Shown: positions 31,391 through 42,960 of the stretch, one piece after another
Numbering within the stretch: position 1 is the first letter of the stretch
Layout: each line of letters starts with the position of its first letter
Assembly: GCA_009602725.1 (NCBI GenBank)
Contig: WELB01000167.1
Span: 97,333 to 161,332 of the forward strand
DNA length: 64,000 nucleotides
Direction: 5' to 3'
Origin: Spirogloea muscicola
Taxonomy: Eukaryota; Streptophyta; Zygnematophyceae; Spirogloeales; Spirogloeaceae
Notes under the pieces: generated by a model
Database searches by the model: none
What the model saw: the letters and a program-made list of their open reading frames with translations, nothing else
What the model was told of the DNA's origin: nothing
Program-made: the position numbers and the translations under genes

Positions 31391-33101
31391 ATCTAAAGTT
31401 TTCTCCATTTAAGAGTAACTGGTAACTGGTAACTGGCTTACATGATTGAATCGTATCTACCGTTAAGAAGTCCCAAACGGTACCGGTAGCTCTGCTCAAC
31501 TGTACGTAGCTTAGTACGGCCCGAGGCCCCGGGTCCGTACTGCACGTGCTCCGCCCAGGAGGCGCCGCTTCGCGCCTCCTTGGAGCCGGCCGAGGCGCCG
31601 CGTCGCGCCGCCCGAGGCGCCGCATCGCGCCTCCTTGAAGCCACCCGAGGCGCCGCGTCGCGCCGCCCAAGGTGAAACGTCCTAAACCCTATACACGCAG
31701 TTACAGGTTAGTACGTCCTGATTGGGTTCGGTCAATGGGGATTAAGAAGCAAAACCCCTACAGTGAAGTTCTAATACCACACATCTTACCCTGAGGCGCC
31801 GCCAGAAGGCGGCGACTCTACTGAGGGTACGGCTTAAAAGCTGTCCCCGCATGGGGCGCAGCCATGGTACTTACGGAGAGCCGGCGATCCGCACCAACGA
31901 GCTGCGGAAATGGGCTGGGCAGCAGACGGCAGCAGCAGGGCTGTGGCGGCGGCTGCAGCAGCAGGCAAGCAGAGCTCTGCCTCTCTTTGGCCTCACTGAT
32001 CGAACTCTCCGTTTCGGTCTCAGCCGACTACTTGTGATGCTTCAATGCCACCCCCCTCCAGGGTGTGTGGGAGCCGCTTCAAGGCCCACCCCGTCAGCGG
32101 CGGGCCTCACGAAGGTCGGTCGCGGGGACACGTTACGTCCACGTGAAGACCTCAAGGGGCCCATAGGGTGGACATGTAACGGGCGGACCGCGAGGGACCC
32201 TTAGGACATGTGACGTCCACGGGCGGACCTCGAGGACATCGCAAGACAGGGTCACGCCAAGCGGCAAAACGCTGGCGGTAGATAACAATGCGCGTTGGAG
32301 AATACAGGGAGATGGGCCCGCGCTACAGAATACACATGTACGCGGTAAGGGGAGGGTAATGCGCCTAGACGGGCGGAACGCTACACGAAGCGCCGCGTCG
32401 TGCCACCCGAGGCGCCGCGTCGCGCCTCCTTGATGCCGCACAAGGCACCCCGTCGTATCTAATTGGTTCTGCCAAGGCGCCCCTTCGCGCCGTCCAATGG
32501 CGTCGCGTTGCGCGCCGCTTCGCGTCTCCTTGGAGTCGCCCAAGGCGCCGCTTCGCGCCTCCTTTGAGCCGCCCAAGGCGCCGCTCTTCGTGTTACCTTT
32601 GTCCGGCCCGCCACTCCGGGGGAGGTCTTGGGGGCAACCCTCGTCACACCCTCGGAGGGGAGGGGTCGCAGATAGAACGATTGTCAGTAGTAGGCCGCTT
32701 ATCAGTAGTAGGCCGAGGCCAGACTTCGAAGTCGGACCCGTGACGCCAAGAGAGGCCCAGCGCTGCTGCTGCCTGCTGCCGCAGCCGCCGCCACAGCTCT
32801 GCTGCTGCCGCCTGCTGCTTACTCCGGCGCTGCAGCTCATCGCTTCGGGCCTCGCCGGCTCTTTGTAAGTACCATAGCTGCGCCCTTTGCGAGGACAGCT
32901 GCTGACCCTCGGTCGAGTCACCTCCTTCCGGCGGTAAGACTTCCGCTGCGCAAAGTGCGCGTCTGAGTGGGCTGTGTGCGCTAGCGTTCTACTCTGCAAG
33001 GGGGTTGTCTACAAAAGGGGGTTGTCTACAAAACACCCTATGTCCGAATTCCAAATAGGACGTTCTGGCCCTAACTGTGTGACTAGGGACAGGGACGTTA
33101 C
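31391..33101 (+). mobile_element. LTR-C, 3' LTR, interrupted by LTR-B
   Basis: It begins after the polypurine tract with sequence related to the rc of 14497-13643 (the CCAAACGGTA block, GGCGCCGC-rich arrays) and ends GGGACAGGGACGTTACA at 33101. LTR-B is inserted at 31673-32385 in the opposite orientation. Confidence 0.7.
31673..32385 (-). mobile_element. Solo LTR-B nested in LTR-C
   Basis: On the plus strand it runs from TGAAACGTCC to GGAACGCTACA, 713 bases. It aligns along its length with 48635-49363, and LTR-C arrays (GGCGCCGCGTCGCGCC) continue on both sides. The flanking 5-mers CAAGG and CGAAG are not identical, so the duplication has decayed. Confidence 0.75.
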
Positions 33102-33602
33102 AATCCCACTACACGGCAAAGGCCTCGCAGATAGGCGCAGCAAAAGTCAGGCCCTGTGGCGCCGCCGTCCGGTGGCGACTCCACCTCCTAGCGCAATCCG
33201 GCAGCTGTCTCCCAAGAGGCGCAGCTACGGACTCCCCGCAGCAAGCCCCGCAGCAGGGTGCGGCGGCGGCGGCGGCAAGCAGCGGCAAGGCTGCTCGTGG
33301 GCTTCACCGGTCCGAACTGAGTCGGGTCTCAGCCCAAGGCTCGTAGTGCTTCCCCCGTGCCCACCCCCCTCCAGGCGTGTGAGCGGGTCGCCTCATGGCT
33401 TGCCTCGCGGCGGGCCAAAGATCCTCCCTTGAACGGGTGGATCCTAGCGAGGAGTGTTTCAGGACGGGCGGGGCCCGCACCTGGGCGGGCCACTTGCCCG
33501 GGCAGCCAGCCCGTCACCTGGCGAGCCACTTGCCGTCAAACGCAGGCAATCATGTAACGCGAACAGCACCGTGTGGCTTAATCAAACGGCTGGATCGTTG
33601 CA

Positions 33603-34731
33603 CCCACACCCGAGCCACTTCACCAAAAACTCATGGTCTTGGAGGAGGTAGCACTTATCGCCGCAGCAAAAGCAACCAATCTCCTCCAAAGCTGGCTCTC
33701 CAAGCCTCTCATGGGACGAATGTTTAGCCCCTCCTTGGGCCGAAAGTCTTTCGGTCCCGTCTCTGCCTCAGCAGATACTTCCGCCTCAAGCAGGGAGCGC
33801 TTGCCCAATACACTTGGATAAGTGTTCAGCATTTTCCTGGCGTGCTCCACCAGCTGGGGCACATTGGCAAGGGCTGCGAGGTCACCGAAACCTCAGCGAC
33901 CCACCTCCGCATTGGCTCGGGCAGCCCAACCTCACAGCGCTGGCACTGATTGACAGCCTACATAGGCTCGTTGCGCAGCTTTGAGACCAGCAGCCAGGAG
34001 TGCCGCACCTAGTCCTCAAAGTCTCTGCGCATACAAAAGTATTTAGCTCATCACGAGCCTTCAGCTCCCCATGAATCTCACCATACACGTTGATGAGATA
34101 GCCCGAGAATAAATTTCAGGTGTTTGCACCTCTGGCATGGAAGTCTTCTTCATGGAGTCCCACCACGGGGATCTCCGACAAGATAAGTGGCGGCAAGTTC
34201 ATCTTGCCGACACGTCCGTGCTACTCAGCACGAACCACTCACTTATCTCGCTGGGACACGCTTGGAGTCCACTCCGGTCAGATTGACCAGAGTGTTGCTG
34301 AGATCGGGCGGCCCTGGCAGGTCCATGCGCAAGATTTCGGCTCTGGCGCATCAGATGCACCTCAGCCCCGACCCCTCGCAAACGCCTCTCGCTGGCCCGA
34401 AGGCTGCCGAGCAAGCTTTGCACCTCCCCACACACGCCCCCAGTAGGGCGTGGGAGGACGGCTTCAGCACAGCCTTAGCTGTCTTCAAGTGCTCCTCGAT
34501 GAGTGCAAGACGTTCCATCACACCCCTCAGCCAACAGGTCCTCGTGGCCTGCGGCCATGAGCTTGGCGTGCCTCTCAGGGACTTGCCCCGCAGCAGCCAC
34601 TGCTGGCTCCACAGCACCGCTGCCTCAGCAGCCGGCCGCTCTACCCACCGAGGAGGGCTAGGCCGCGCACTAAAGGTGTGCAACTCCATGCCGCTTGAGG
34701 AAATCTGACTCATCAAGTCAGGCTGCGGCAA
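33603..34731 (-). pseudogene. NA2 gag
   Basis: Gag starts at MELHTFSARPSPPRW (about 34700) and passes ALIEEHLKTAKAVLKP, WPARVARAVSQ-region, MYGEIHGELKARDEL and LPQLVEHARKMLNTY. The knuckle (33640-33660) is followed by LVKWLGCG-type residues at the LTR. Several shifts are present. Confidence 0.68.
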
Positions 34732-34837
34732 TCAGCAACCCATACTCCAAAAAACAGGACATCGCAAGACTGCTGCAGCAGCGAGCGAGCAAGCAAGGCA
34801 GCGCGCTAAGCTATACCTCCAAACAGCAGGCAGGGAG

Positions 34838-35485
34838 TGTAATGTCCCCTCCCGTTCGTCAGTGCCAAACGGTCCCGCTAACTTTTCGAGGCCACTGGAC
34901 TTTCTTCCTCGCGTACACGTGGCATTGACCGGGGGTCGTACTGCCCGGGTACGCGCGGCACACGCCACGCGCGGCACGTGCCACGTGCGGCACGCGCCAA
35001 TTCCCTGGATTTCGTAATTCCATTGTCGTGTCTGCCCTTCCGGGGGAGGACATTGGGGCTACCCTCATCACACCCTCGGGGGAGGGGTGGCAGATGGAAC
35101 CCTACAAGTAGTAGGCCGAGACCAGACTCTATCAGTCGGACCAGATACGCCCAAAGAGGGGCACAGCCCTGCTTGCCTGCTGCCGCAGCCGCCGCCACAG
35201 CCCTGCTGCTGCCGTCTGCTGCTCAGCCCGTCGTCGCGGCTCGTCGCTGCGTACATCGCCGGCTCTCTGTAAGTGCTATGGCTGCGTCCCATGTTGGGAC
35301 AGCTTGTAAGCCAGATCCTCAGTAGAGACCGTCTTCTGGCAGTGCCTTAAGGTAAGACTTCCGCTGTGCAATATACGCTGGCGTTCCACTGTAAGGGGGT
35401 TGTCCCGAAAATCCCCTAGGTCCAAATTTAAATAGGGACGTACTAACCCCTAACCGTGTGTATAGATAGGTATCAGGACGTAACA
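34838..35485 (+). mobile_element. Solo LTR-F nested in the NA2 leader
   Basis: It starts TGTAATGTCCCC and ends AGGACGTAACA, 648 bases. The leader sequence AACAGCAGGCAGG..AGCAGACAGCCGCAGATA continues across it. Uninterrupted equivalents are seen at about 23815 and 24270, giving two empty sites for comparison. Confidence 0.8.
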
Positions 35486-35821
35486 AGCAGACAGCCGCAG
35501 ATAAGGCCAAAACGATGCACAAGATTGATGCTGGCCACACGACTCAGCTTTATCACACAAAGGCTGCAGGCTCAATCCCTATCTCAAGTCGGCGATATGC
35601 AGCAGGTGGTTCATCACAAAAACTTAGTCTGGCAAGATGGTCGTGGCTGTCTCAAAGGCGCAAGATGACACAGCACCTGCCGACCCCGTTTAGCGGCCCC
35701 ACGGACCGACGTCTGGCAGGATAATATCAACAGAATAACAAGTTAGGCCAGAGCATTACATAGATCCTTGCATCATCATCCGCAAGTACAAAAATAGAGA
35801 TAGCGCGATGGATGCAAGACC

Positions 35822-35834
35822 GCCTCTGATACCA
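35822..35834 (-). other. Primer-binding site of NA2
   Basis: Minus-strand TGGTATCAGAGGC beside the 5' LTR-A, as in NA1. Confidence 0.82.
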
Positions 35835-36386
35835 AAATCAAGGGACCTGCCCCTACACACGTAGTTGCGGTTAGTCGTCCTTCTCAGGTCCGGTTGTAAG
35901 GGTCTGAAGCGAAACCACTACACGGTGAAGCACTAGTGCATAGCGCAGCGAAGAAAGGCCCTGTTGCGCCGCTGTCCAGCGGCGACTCCAACTCCTGGGC
36001 GCAAGCCAGCAGGTGTCCCTTAAGGGGCGCAGCCATGGACTTCCCGCAGCAAGCCCCGCAGCAGGCTGCGGCTGCGGCTGCGGCAGCAGGCAGCAGCAAG
36101 GCTGCGCTCGAGCTTCACAGGTGCGAAGCGATGTCGGGGTCTCAGCCCAAGGCTCGTAGTGCTTCCCCCGTGCCACTCCCCCCCCTAGGGCGTGAGCGGG
36201 TCGCCCCATGGTCTGCCTTGCGGCCGGCCAAAGATCCCCCCTTGGCCGGGTCGATCTCGGCGAGGGTATATAAAACGGGCGGCGGCACCCGCCCGCAACA
36301 AGGCAGGCCACTTGCCTGGCAAGCCGCCCACCCGCCACCTGGACGGGCCACTTGTCCGCCCGGGGTCATGTAACGCCAACGGTGTG

Positions 36387-36887
36387 GAATGAGGATCGTC
36401 AAGCCCAAGGACGAGGCGTTGGTGTCACAGAGCAAGGGTCGGAGCCAAAGTAGGTCAAAACAAGGCAACAAGCCAACCGTCGAAATACAAGTAATGCAGA
36501 ACGCAAGCGTCTGGTGGGGCGGCGCACAGGCTGCTTCTCCCCCTCAAGTACCCATCGAGATTTCGCAGAGCCCTGCCTCCGGTCTCATGGGCTTATTGAG
36601 CGTCCGGTCACTTGCTACAAGCCCTCACAGAGTATCCACCCGTGGCCGCCACCTCCGCCGCTGGAGTCGCCGCCGATTGCGGGGACTTGATTGCAATTCT
36701 AATACTACTGGTATTCCAACACACGTAGATGTCTATTTCCGAGTTGTGGCTTTGTCGCCGTCGCGCGCTGGAATTTGAGATTGCTCCCCTCATCAGCGTC
36801 GCGCGCCATTATTCAGGTTTGTGCTTTATTCAATGTCGCGCGTCGTCCTTCGCCAGACTGGTGAGGTGGTTGGCCTTGACCGTTAAA
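36387..36887 (-). mobile_element. LTR-E fragment, left side of gypsy-2
   Basis: GAATGAGGATCGTCAAGCC, GCGTCTGGTGGGGCGGC, GCTGCTTCTCCCCCTCAA and CCGCCGCTGGAGTCGCCGCC match the block at 41318-41555. It probably is one LTR of gypsy-2, separated from the interior by LTR-D. The region 36700-36880 is unique here. Confidence 0.6.
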
Positions 36888-37677
36888 AGCACCCCTGACC
36901 GTTAAGAGCACAGTCAGGGGTCAGTATGTCCTTATTGATTTCGGTCGCTGGGATCTAGAGACAACCCCCAAGCACAGCGAAGCACCACGTGTTCTACACA
37001 GCGGAAGTCTTGCCCTGAGGCACCGCCGACAGGCGGCGACTCACCTCTCAGGTACGGGCTACCGACTGTCTTCAAAGGAGCAGTCACAGTCTTACTTACA
37101 GAGAGCCGATGAAGGTCCGCGACGACTGGATGCGGCGACGGGCTGCAGCAGCAGGCAGCAGCAGGGCTGCGTCGGCGGGCTGCTGCAGCAGGCGGCAGCA
37201 GGGCTGCGCCTCTCTCTTGCGGCTTCACTGATGTTGACCGGGTGTCCCCGAGTCTGCTCTCAGCCCTACTTGTAGAGCTTCATGTGCCACCCTCCCCAGG
37301 GGTCTCAGGGAGGCTCGTCTCAAGGCCCACCTTCGAGAAGGCGGGCCCCACAAGGTGATCCTAGTACGAGGGCAAGCGACGCGGCTCCCTTTTGGATGCG
37401 ACGGCCGCTCTGCGGCGCCACCGAACGGCGACCTGCGGCGGCGCCCAGCAGCGGCGCCCTGCGGCGTCGCTCTGCGGCGGCGGATTGCGGCCCCGCCAGT
37501 GGGTCACGGGTGTGGCGCGATGTCACGGGCGCGCCACACGTGTCACATACACATCATTGCAAGCACGGCGGCAATTAAGGAGAATGCCGAGGAGCTCCGC
37601 TCTGGAAGTCCAGATTCGCCGCCTCTGCTGGAGGCGGCGCGCCTGCACGTCATATTGTCAGCAGGCGCGTCACACCG
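36888..37677 (-). mobile_element. LTR-D, minus orientation
   Basis: It is the reverse complement of most of 28388-29201, from GCACAGTCAGGGGTCAG to the GCGTCACACCG block. The outer ~50 bases at the TGTAACGTCCCC end are missing, replaced at 37678 by AT-rich gypsy-2 sequence. Confidence 0.7.
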
Positions 37678-38065
37678 CCAATATTGGACCTTTGAACGGC
37701 CAATATATGACCTTTGAATCTTTTCAAATTGTCTTAGCTTCGCGCATGTGTCCCGAGATTGCCATATCATTACTTTCTTTCTTGATCTGACTTTTCAGCC
37801 ATTTGTGATCGGGTACACAGAGTCTTCGCTTCCCTTTGTCACCCAGATACCACCAGGGCCTTTCGTGGACATATTTGTCGGGTCCCTCTCCGCCAAAGGT
37901 AGTGCTGCTGGACAATGGCTTGCTCATTCCAGGAGGAAAGCCGGGTTTGGCCCAATCGCATTCATGACGTTGAGTTCCCTTTGAGGCCTTCGGGAGAGGG
38001 CGTCGGCCACAATATTGTCCTTACCTTTAAGGTAATTCATTCCAAAGTTATATTCCTGCAGGGAT

Positions 38066-39100
38066 TCAGCCCATCTGGCTAGCCTTTGGTTCAACTGTGG
38101 TTGCGTTTGTGAGTAATTTCAAAGAGTGATTATCGAACTTTAATTCTGTCCTTTGACCTTGTAGGTAACACCTCCGAATTTGCAAGGCATGAGTTATGGC
38201 CAGTGCTTCCTTCTCATGGGTTGGAGACTTGACTTCAGCAGGCTTTAGCTTTCTGCTTTCACATGCAACCGGTTGTGGACCCCTTGCGACAGTAACGGCC
38301 CAATACCATAATCTGAGGCATCTGTGGTGACTTAGACCAATAAGTCTGGGTGCGGGTGTGCTAGAATCGGTGCATGAGTTAGTAGATATTTTATTTACAC
38401 AAAGACTTTTCTCCTGAGCCATGCCCCACTCGAAAGCAACCCCCTGCAAAAGGTCCGTCATGGGCTTGCATATGCTAGCCATGTTCTTCACGAACCTTCG
38501 GTAGTAGTTGGCCAGACCGAGAAAATCGCAGCTCCTTGACGTTGTTGGGTTGGGGCCACTGTTCCACGGCCTCAAGCTTGAAAGTTTCAACCTCTATTCC
38601 GCTTTCAGACAGGACCTGGCCCAGAAGTTCCACCTTTTCTTTCAGTAAGTCGCATTTGGACAAGATAGCATACACCTGATGCTCTCTGAGAATTTCCAGC
38701 GTCTACCTTTAGTATTTCCGATGTACTTCCATTGTTCTGAAATGGTCGAGAATGTCATCAAGGAATACTACCACACATTTATCCAAGTAATTTTTAATAG
38801 CTCGTTCATAGGCCTTGGAGGGTAGCCGGGGTATTTGTGAGGCCGAATGGAAAGCACGAGATATTCGTAGTGGCCATACCGCGTTCGAAATGCGGTTTTG
38901 AGGATGTCCTTGTCTGTAATGCAGATTTGATCGTAGCCTCTCTGGAGGTCACTGTTACTGAAGTGCCGGGCCCAAGAAATCGGTCCAGCAGTTCGTCTAT
39001 CCGGGGCAGCGAGTATCTGTTTTTCACCGTCTTTTTGTTAAATACGCAATAGTCCACACACGTGCGCAGGGACCCGTCCTTCTTTTTCACGATAAGACAG
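38066..39100 (-). pseudogene. Gypsy-2 RT and RNase H
   Basis: Blocks: [51 protein letters not shown], the catalytic VVFLDDILDHF (about 38765), LLGQVLSESGIEV, DFLGLANYYRRFVKNM, then RNase H (ACESRKLKPAEVKSPTHEKEALA, LKFDNHSLKLL). The Asp of the first RNase H motif lies in a damaged stretch. At least four frame breaks are seen. Confidence 0.82.
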
Positions 39101-39678
39101 GAGCTCTATCTGGGGACTTAGACGGTTGAATAAAACTTTGTCCAAGAGGTCCTCAAGATGCCGCTTCAACTTCTTGAGTTCCTCAAAATACATTTGATAG
39201 ACACTCGGTATGTTGGATGGCTCCTATCTTCCAGATCAATCTTGTGATCCACCGCCATCTGGAGTGGAAGACCTTTTGGGAGGTCATCTGGAAAGACGCC
39301 ATTGTAGTCTAAAATTATATCCTTGACCTCCGGCGCTATATGGCCAGATTTTTTCTTAGAGGAGTGTCATTTTTCGTGCTCGTCCTTACCAGTGCCAGAA
39401 AGAGTGGATCCCCCTTCACTCAAGCCTTCCTGAGCTGAATGGCCGTCAACACGTTGTCCCTCTTAGCCGTGGAGTCGCCTGTTGGTGATATCATCGACTG
39501 CTCACCTTTAGTCACCGAGGTGATTTGGTCCTTTTACCAATTGATATTGGGCTTGTGTTTGGCTAGCCACGGCTTTCCCAAAACGACGTCATAGGTCGCC
39601 AACCTCGTCACGTTTAGCGGGAGATTCTCCTCGTGGCGGCCTATTGTGAGCTTCACTGGCGGCATTGCAAGGGGGTGG

Positions 39679-40119
39679 TCATGGCGGGAATCTATCGGCA
39701 AGAACCACTACGTGATTCCCTTCCTTGACCTCTGCACGTGGTCCTTTGTCTTTCACAAAGGCTTCCGATACGAAGTTGCCAGATGATCCACTATCCACCA
39801 AAACGATTATAAGCTCTCCCACAAAGACTCCCTTGAGCCTCATGGGATTTTCCCGTCCACAATCAGCCCTTCGCACAAATATTAACTCCACAGCCGAAGT
39901 CGTCTGCTGGTCTTTGGAGATAAGCTTCTCAGTGCAGTCCCACTGGCTTTCCCTGTATTGTCGAGGTATATATGTAAGGTCTTGTGACTCCACGCAGGGG
40001 CCCATTCTGTCAAAGGATAGTCCTGGTCCTCCAACACCGACGTTAGTAGGGGCCACGCCGCCTATCGACGTGGTCCGTTTTCCGATTCCGTTCTCCCGGG
40101 CTCTTGCCCGTTGGGGCAT
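39679..40119 (-). pseudogene. Gypsy-2 protease region
   Basis: LIIVLVDSGSSGNFVSEAFV gives the aspartic protease active site D-S-G with a following N-F, as in plant gypsy elements. The zinc knuckle lies just upstream at about 40115-40165, reading CFDCKEVGLLARACP, where the expected His is Leu. Confidence 0.78.
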
Positions 40120-40139
40120 GCTCTAGCTAGGAGGCCGAC

Positions 40140-40987
40140 TTCCTTGCAATCGAAGCACCGGTTCTAATAGCGGAGTTTGACTATTTCTTCACCACTGAAC
40201 CTGGGACCCATCCAATAGTTGGGCCTTTTGCATAGGACGCCTGCCTAGCCATTCCCTGTCACTCCTCAGAGCATTACTCGATCCAAGGCGGCCTAGGTCT
40301 ACTTCTCTCAGCCTCTTCCGAGCGGACCTGGGTGTAACGGGCATCCACCCGAATAGCCATCCGCACCATTGATCGAACGTCTCCGGTGCCCTGATGTTCA
40401 CCTCCTTCTCGATGCTGAATTTGAAGCACAAAGCGGTTTTTTCTTTCAACTTCGCTGACATCAGGAATCTTCAATAGCAATGTCTGGAATTTTTGTCCAT
40501 ACTCCTGTACTGTTCCAATCTGCAGAAGCACAGCCAGCTTGTCCCTGGCGATGCGCATGGGGTCAATGGCCATAAATTGGGCCTTGAGCTTCGTCTGAAA
40601 CTCATCCCATGAGATGAAGTCGCCCACTTCCGACTCCACACTGGATTCCCACCAGATGACAGCATTTCTACGTAGAAAAGTGGAGGCAAAATTGGTCTCC
40701 CCCCCATCAGTACCTAGATAGCGTAAGATACTGGCCAATCTGTAAAAGCCATGCCCTGACATCGCCTTCGCCAGTGAAGATATCCGGCTTGACCGGTTTC
40801 AGAGTAGCGAGCCATTTGTTGGAGGCCCGTACTTCGCTTGCCTCATTGGAATGCATAGAAGCTTGCCCAACTCTTCCTTTTGCTTCATCCGACTCTTGCC
40901 AAAGGTCCGTTCAGCTTTGAGCCGCTGGTCCTCCGTCGACAGGACTTCCAAGGCAGAGATGACCGCCTGATTGCGTGCCATGTCCAC
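40140..40987 (-). pseudogene. Gypsy-2 gag
   Basis: MARNQAVISALEVLSTEDQR starts the frame at about 40981. The core has FLRRNAVIWWESSVESEV, WDEFQTKLKAQFMAIDP, RIARDKLAVLLQIGTVQEYG and QTLLLKIPDVSE, a typical gypsy capsid domain (retrotrans_gag type). Frame changes occur near 40770 and 40280. Confidence 0.82.
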
Positions 40988-41300
40988 CCCGTCTCCCTAG
41001 GCGTCCGGTTGAGAGACTCTCAACCCCGTCGGGGTCGGTTTCCGCCTCCAAGAGCGCCCCTCTGCCATGGTCACCGTCGCCCAACAGCTGCGGCCCGCTA
41101 GGACCGGTAGTCTCACCTACGATAGCTGCGAGCGGGACATCCAGCCGCTCGTTCGCAGGGGTGGTTGGCCACGGTATCCGGCCGCTCGCTCGCAGGGGTC
41201 GTGGCCGCTGCAGCCGATCCCTTTTCGCTTCTTGGCACCTTTCTTGCCTGCCATTTGTTGACGCGTCACACCCTGTGGGCGCGCCGAAAAAGGCTTGTTT

Positions 41301-41312
41301 CCTCTAATACCT
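41301..41312 (-). other. Primer-binding site of gypsy-2
   Basis: Minus-strand AGGTATTAGAGG sits next to the LTR-E end TTACAG. It resembles the initiator-Met site TGGTATCAGAGC with three changes. Confidence 0.6.
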
Positions 41313-41313
41313 C

Positions 41314-41575
41314 TGTAAGGAATGAGGACTGTCAAGCCTAAGGACGAGGCGTCGGTGTCACAGAATGCAGAACACAAGCGTCTGGTGGGGGGCCGCACAG
41401 GCTGCTTCTCCCCCTCAATTACCCATCGCGGAGCCCTGCCTCCGGCCTCATGGATTCATTGAGCGTCCGGCCGGCCACTTGCTACAAGCCCTCACAGAAT
41501 ATCCACCCGTGCCCGCCGCCTCCGCCGCTGGAGTCGCCGCCAATTGCGGGGGCTCGCTTGATCGATCAAGTCCCC
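41314..41575 (-). mobile_element. LTR-E, 5' side of gypsy-2
   Basis: It starts TGTAAGGAATGAGGAC and matches 36387-36690 until about 41560, where the two diverge. The outer end is lost at a junction with another gypsy fragment. Confidence 0.6.
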
Positions 41576-42960
41576 AAACTCTACAATGTTGCGGCCACTG
41601 GGTCCGCAGCAGTGATACTTCCAAGGTGTTATAGTCATTGGATTGGAATAGTACCGTACTACCAGCTCACCAAGCTTGACGCCTGCTCAATTGCTGCTGT
41701 GTGTGGAAATAGGTCGACTGGCTATGGCCCGTTACTATCGTATATCAGCACCCTCGAGATAGCAATGCCACACATGGAGGGCGTGCACAACAGCGAGGAG
41801 CTCTTGCTCCCCCCGTGGTTGAGCTGCGCCCGGCAGGACTGGGCAGGCGAGTCTCAAATCCGACAAGGTGACCCTTCTGCAAGAGAACGGCCAATGCCTA
41901 TCAAAGAGGCGTCACACAACATATGACTACCATAGAGCGCCTTCTCGAGGCAAGGCCCAAAACGGTGGGGATACTAGGCCCAAAACGGGTGGGGATACTA
42001 GAACCCGTTATTAAGTTCCTCAAATGCCCGCGGGCATTTGGACGTCCACCCCAGGGTTCGTTCTTACGAGTGAAATTCGTAAGAGGAGATGTCATACTTC
42101 CGTGTCCTTGCAGGGATCCTGACAGGAACGGGTATACTGTGCGATACCTCAGAAAGAACGCATCTGCAGCACACCGTGGCACTTAGCCAGTCCTTTACCT
42201 CAGTGTCTGCAAACAGATGCAGCACGGGTAACTGCTACTTTTGGGGCCGACGCGAACGCCGTCTTTGCCCATGATACGCCTCACTACTGGTGACACACAT
42301 TTGGCATACAAGTGTTCTCACGTCGCAAAGGCAGCACTAGCTGCAGGGTGCAATACGTGATTCTGGGGTGTCATTACAAATACCGGTATGTCATCCAAAA
42401 TACCAGCACAAAGTCATACTATTGGGCCGAAGACTCCCACTGTCACAGCCTGACACCAGGCTGGAAGTGTCCGACCGGCGCACACAAAGCAACTTCGGGA
42501 CTGCCCCAGGCGTGATACAAAGTTGGTGATAACCTCTCACAAATGTAGAGCGCAAATCACAGTTGCTCCTCGGAGACGTTCACACAAATCATCAATGCCA
42601 GGCAAAGGGCACCGGGTCCTGACAATGAGCATGGTTAAAGCTTGGTGCTGAATGCACATCCGATGACTACCACAGTGCTTCATAAGGAAGCGGATAGGTG
42701 CACCAGATAGCGACTGAGGGGGCTCACTATGCCCGTTTTCAAGCAAGTTCGCCGCGTGGGATTGCATCTTTCAACACACGAGAGTACTCAGTCGATACAG
42801 AGGGCAGTACCGCGGCAGAGCGCCGGACGTCATTGAGGCACTTCAGCCGAGGAAGCATTCGTCCAGAGGAGTTTGGCAAATACATCCAACTACTTCAGTG
42901 ACTGATTGTCAAGAGCCGCACCAGGTGCTGCACACGCACTCCAGAGTCAGGGGGAAACTC
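41576..42960 (-). pseudogene. Decayed gypsy RT-RNase H fragment
   Basis: CAATGTTGCGGCC..GGGTCCGC at 41582 matches 9533-9555 of gypsy-1, and the rest follows gypsy-1 from RNase H to RT (41750-42790), with the TTACGAGTGAA..TCGTAAGAGG block at 42062. Minus-strand peptides such as HCGSHRMCIQHQALTMLIVRT and CPLPGIDDLCERL are RT. It has many deletions, more than gypsy-1. Confidence 0.7.

Larger units (their letters stand above)
33102..36386 (-). mobile_element. NA2: non-autonomous gypsy element with nested LTR-F
   Basis: Left LTR-A 33102-33602 lacks its first ~60 bases; right LTR-A 35838-36386 is cut by LTR-E. The primer-binding site is at 35822-35834. The interior has the gag blocks and the knuckle-to-chromodomain join near 33620-33660, but the chromodomain tail and polypurine tract are deleted up to the 3' LTR. 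A full LTR-F sits in the leader. Confidence 0.75.
37678..41313 (-). mobile_element. Gypsy-2: AT-richer Ty3/gypsy lineage, integrase missing
   Basis: On the minus strand: primer-binding site 41312-41301, gag 40987-40140, protease 40119-39679, RT-RNase H 39100-38066. It differs from gypsy-1 in base composition, protease motif (DSG retained) and LTR. After RNase H the frame decays and the element stops at 37678 with no integrase core. Confidence 0.8.
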
